Assembly: GCA_937981765.1 (NCBI GenBank) | Contig: CALJOM010000002.1 | Span: 62,001 to 126,000, forward strand | Reading direction: 5' to 3' | DNA length: 64,000 nt | Source: an uncultured Bacteroidales bacterium | Lineage (GTDB): Bacteria; Bacteroidota; Bacteroidia; Bacteroidales; Salinivirgaceae | Part shown: positions 61,937 through 64,000 of the stretch, piece after piece | Position numbering within the stretch: position 1 is the stretch's first letter | Layout: each line of letters begins with the position of its first letter | Position numbers and translations under genes: made by a program | The notes under the pieces: model-generated | Seen by the model: the letters and a program-made list of their open reading frames with translations, nothing else | Told to the model about the DNA's origin: nothing | Databases searched by the model: none

Positions 61937-63532
61937 GTGAACAAAGCATTCTTAGGATTTATTCTGTGCACCTTAATGGTTTCGTTGTCCATGGCACAGG
62001 CTCCTTCAAACCAATATTTTTCGAGGGAGATTCCCCTAAAAGCTGATAAAGAACTTCAGTTTTTCGCATTTTATATAAATCAAGCTGTAATGTCGAATAT
62101 TTATGCGAAAAACGACTTTCTTAAAGGACAGGTAGTTGGACGTTTGTTTGGAGCTAATTCCACAACTACTTCAGATTCGCTTACCAGTAGCTATGCTGAG
62201 CAACGCCTTATTCCTTTCTTCATATATCAGCCCAAACTTTTCGATGGCAAAGCTATCCTCAGGGCTTCCTTTGAAATAGACTGGACATGGGGCGATGTGG
62301 CCTATGGTGTAGGGGGGAATTTTGGTTCGGCCATTTCGGCCGACCAGGTAAACCTGCAAACTCAAAACATTGAACTGGAATTAAATCCAGCCAAAGGATG
62401 GTTTATCAATCTCGGTCTGCAACGTATGTTTGATACCCCTTACAATCCTTATAGGACTTATTTCGATAAAATGACCCAAACAGGATATCGATTGGCTTTT
62501 TTCGGCACCGATGCGGTTGGTATTACCATACGTAAAGATTTTGATTTTTCAAGGTTTAAAACAGGATATTACAAACTTTACGAAAACTACATTCAGCTCG
62601 ACGATGATGTAACCCTTTATGAATTTACTGCGGAAAAAGACATTTCAAGGGCATGGAAATTTGGAGGCGCTACCTACTACGCCCGCGACAGGGCATCGGG
62701 AGCTGGTGGAGTTTCTATTCTGAGTCAAGGATTAAACAGTTTGCTTGCTACACACAACGGAGTGTACAGATTCCCGTTCCGCACTGCTCCTTACAAAGCG
62801 GATATTTTCTGGTTAGGAACATTCTTTGGGCGCAATACGGAACACATGATTGATCCTTGGATGATTACAGGCTTTGTTATGGCCAATGTTGGTACCGCCG
62901 ATACCCTCACCAATCAAATAGTTTCTCAAACAGAGTGGAGTAGGGCTGTAGATATTTTGGGGTTAGCTGCCAATCTCAGAGTTTCTTACCGTTACGGTCA
63001 AACTACAGCCGATAACATTACGCTTGATTACGTTTATACTACCGGCGATAGCGATGGCCTTAGCGACGGAAAATATTCAGGGGTAATTACCGCAAATCAG
63101 TGGGGAGCACCCGGTGCCATGTTTATCAGTTCCGGAGCCTATCTTTTAATGCCTCATGCCAATGTGGTAAATCGATATACTCCTGCCATTATGGACATAT
63201 CCAACATGGGCTATGGATTAAATGCCCTGACGTTAAATTTTTCTAAAGGAATTATTCCAAATCGACTAAATGCCAAACTGGGAACAGCTATGGCTCTAAG
63301 CAATGTTGAGCCGCTTGGTGGAACAAGTTTCATGGGAGCCGAGGTGAACGCAAATGTCGCTTACTTTTTCGGTCCGTTTATGAGCTTGGAGCTACATGGC
63401 GCATATCTTTCGCTCGGCGATTTTTATAAAAGCCGTCAAAGCTCCTATGGCAGCCCTGTTAATGGAGATATCGATGGTCGTCCAGCAAATCCATGGACAG
63501 CTTTTCTTGTATTTAAATGGTTGATGTTTTAA
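61937..63532 (+). CDS. Outer-membrane beta-barrel protein (porin-like)
   Basis: This 531-residue protein starts with GTG at 61937 and has a signal peptide (about residues 1-20, SLSMAQ). The mature part is dominated by alternating beta strands with aromatic girdle residues and ends in KWLMF, with the terminal Phe expected of BAM substrates. It resembles alginate-export or other 16- to 18-strand porin-like proteins. The specific ligand is unknown. It stands 12 bases before an alpha/beta hydrolase lipoprotein gene and just beyond the acyl-CoA cluster, which may link it to substrate entry. Confidence 0.8.
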   Translation: MNKAFLGFILCTLMVSLSMAQAPSNQYFSREIPLKADKELQFFAFYINQAVMSNIYAKNDFLKGQVVGRLFGANSTTTSDSLTSSYAEQRLIPFFIYQPKLFDGKAILRASFEIDWTWGDVAYGVGGNFGSAISADQVNLQTQNIELELNPAKGWFINLGLQRMFDTPYNPYRTYFDKMTQTGYRLAFFGTDAVGITIRKDFDFSRFKTGYYKLYENYIQLDDDVTLYEFTAEKDISRAWKFGGATYYARDRASGAGGVSILSQGLNSLLATHNGVYRFPFRTAPYKADIFWLGTFFGRNTEHMIDPWMITGFVMANVGTADTLTNQIVSQTEWSRAVDILGLAANLRVSYRYGQTTADNITLDYVYTTGDSDGLSDGKYSGVITANQWGAPGAMFISSGAYLLMPHANVVNRYTPAIMDISNMGYGLNALTLNFSKGIIPNRLNAKLGTAMALSNVEPLGGTSFMGAEVNANVAYFFGPFMSLELHGAYLSLGDFYKSRQSSYGSPVNGDIDGRPANPWTAFLVFKWLMF

Positions 63533-63544
63533 TCTTTTTGACTC

Positions 63545-64000
63545 ATGAAGCCGATAACGATAGTAATGATTTTGCTAATGTCACTAATAGCTTGTTCCTC
63601 TCCATACAAGGCCACTTCAACAATTGAATCTATGGATGACTTAAAATATCCGTTCAACATCTCCAAGGTTACGCTTCTTGGCTGTCGACATACTATTGCT
63701 TACACCGACCTTGGCAAAGGTGATAAAACCATTCTGTTTATTCATGGGTTAGGAAGTTACTCTCCTGCATGGAAGCACAATATTGAAGATCTGAGCCGTA
63801 AATACCGTTGTGTTGCCATCGATCTCCCGGGCTATGGTAAGTCGAGTAAAGAGCCCCACTCAGGGAAAATGACCCATTATGCAGGAGTAATTAAAGAGTT
63901 TCTCTCAGCTTTAGGGATAGAAAAAGCCTATTTGGCAGGGCATTCCATGGGTGGACAAATTTCTATCACCACCACTCTTCTTTATCCCGAAATTGTGGAG
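63545..64000 (+). CDS. Alpha/beta hydrolase lipoprotein (3' part missing)
   Basis: The first 152 codons are seen before the window ends. A signal peptide with lipobox LIAC (Cys18) is followed by an alpha/beta hydrolase domain: the oxyanion HGLGSYSPAW near residue 67, the strand AIDLPGYGKS, and the nucleophile elbow GHSMGGQ near residue 138. The substrate is unknown, but esters or hydroxyacid oligomers fit with the neighbouring acyl-CoA genes. It lies 12 bases after the outer-membrane protein gene and is probably co-transcribed with it. The His and Asp of the triad are beyond the window end. Confidence 0.85.
   Translation, partial: MKPITIVMILLMSLIACSSPYKATSTIESMDDLKYPFNISKVTLLGCRHTIAYTDLGKGDKTILFIHGLGSYSPAWKHNIEDLSRKYRCVAIDLPGYGKSSKEPHSGKMTHYAGVIKEFLSALGIEKAYLAGHSMGGQISITTTLLYPEIVE

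Noticed and set aside
1-64000. CRISPR arrays, tRNA/rRNA genes, transposases, integrases or prophage genes
   Set aside because: No regular direct repeats, tRNA cloverleaf sequences, transposase or phage proteins were recognised in any gap or frame.

Overview
The window is a gene-dense chromosomal stretch of a member of the Bacteroidota, most likely a Bacteroidales/Marinilabiliales-type organism. The evidence is the set of lineage families (GldB, DUF4290, DUF4835, Bacteroidota-type RNA polymerase omega, a type IX secretion sorting domain, PD40/TPR lipoprotein-like proteins), the near absence of Shine-Dalgarno sequences, and recurrent TAnnTTTG -7 promoter boxes. There are no rRNA, tRNA, CRISPR, transposase, integrase or phage genes; the content is mainly core and metabolic.

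Layout. 1-4695 (minus): an operon of a TPR protein, a PLP enzyme of the threonine/cysteate synthase family, a DUF368/PopT undecaprenyl-phosphate translocase, a SiaC-like phosphoprotein and a DUF5714 protein cut by the window edge. 4961-16975: a secreted TPR protein, a prolyl-tRNA editing deacylase, a D12-class DNA adenine methylase, an EF-G2 paralogue, yicC-gmk-nadD, two response regulators and pheT. 17047-26184 (minus): xdhC with a beta-propeller/SpoIIE phosphatase, a LiaF-like protein, DUF4290-murA, and a UvrD/PcrA helicase. 26349-33462: a TPR hybrid sensor with a degenerate kinase core, a fumarylacetoacetate-hydrolase-family protein, a DnaQ-like exonuclease and two tandem PD40 paralogues. 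33685-39134: a glycosyltransferase, a type IX-secreted protein, gldB, a frameshifted 5-formyltetrahydrofolate cyclo-ligase gene and a secreted orphan. 39469-42323: cydA-cydB and a 36-residue membrane protein resembling CydX. 42404-47900: a serine hydrolase, then siaB-siaC facing a DUF4407 protein, a chemoreceptor-like protein and a response regulator. 48018-53861 (minus): the conserved cluster bamD-rpoZ-coaBC-DUF4835-recN-fabI, with coaBC split at an A11 tract. 54257-61187 (plus): thiolase, SDR reductase, Na+/solute symporter, CoA transferase and two divergent KAS III-like proteins. 61363-64000: a surface-type lipoprotein, an outer-membrane barrel and an alpha/beta hydrolase lipoprotein cut by the window end.

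The two places most likely to hold undescribed biology are the C4/acyl-CoA operon with its paired KAS III-like proteins that have lost the decarboxylation His/Asn residues, and the two SiaC copies with one SiaB kinase and no diguanylate cyclase, placed beside a membrane DUF4407/chemoreceptor cluster. Other points are the MurA with Asp at the fosfomycin cysteine position, the EF-G paralogue lacking the catalytic His, and two homopolymer frameshifts in housekeeping genes, which may be assembly errors.
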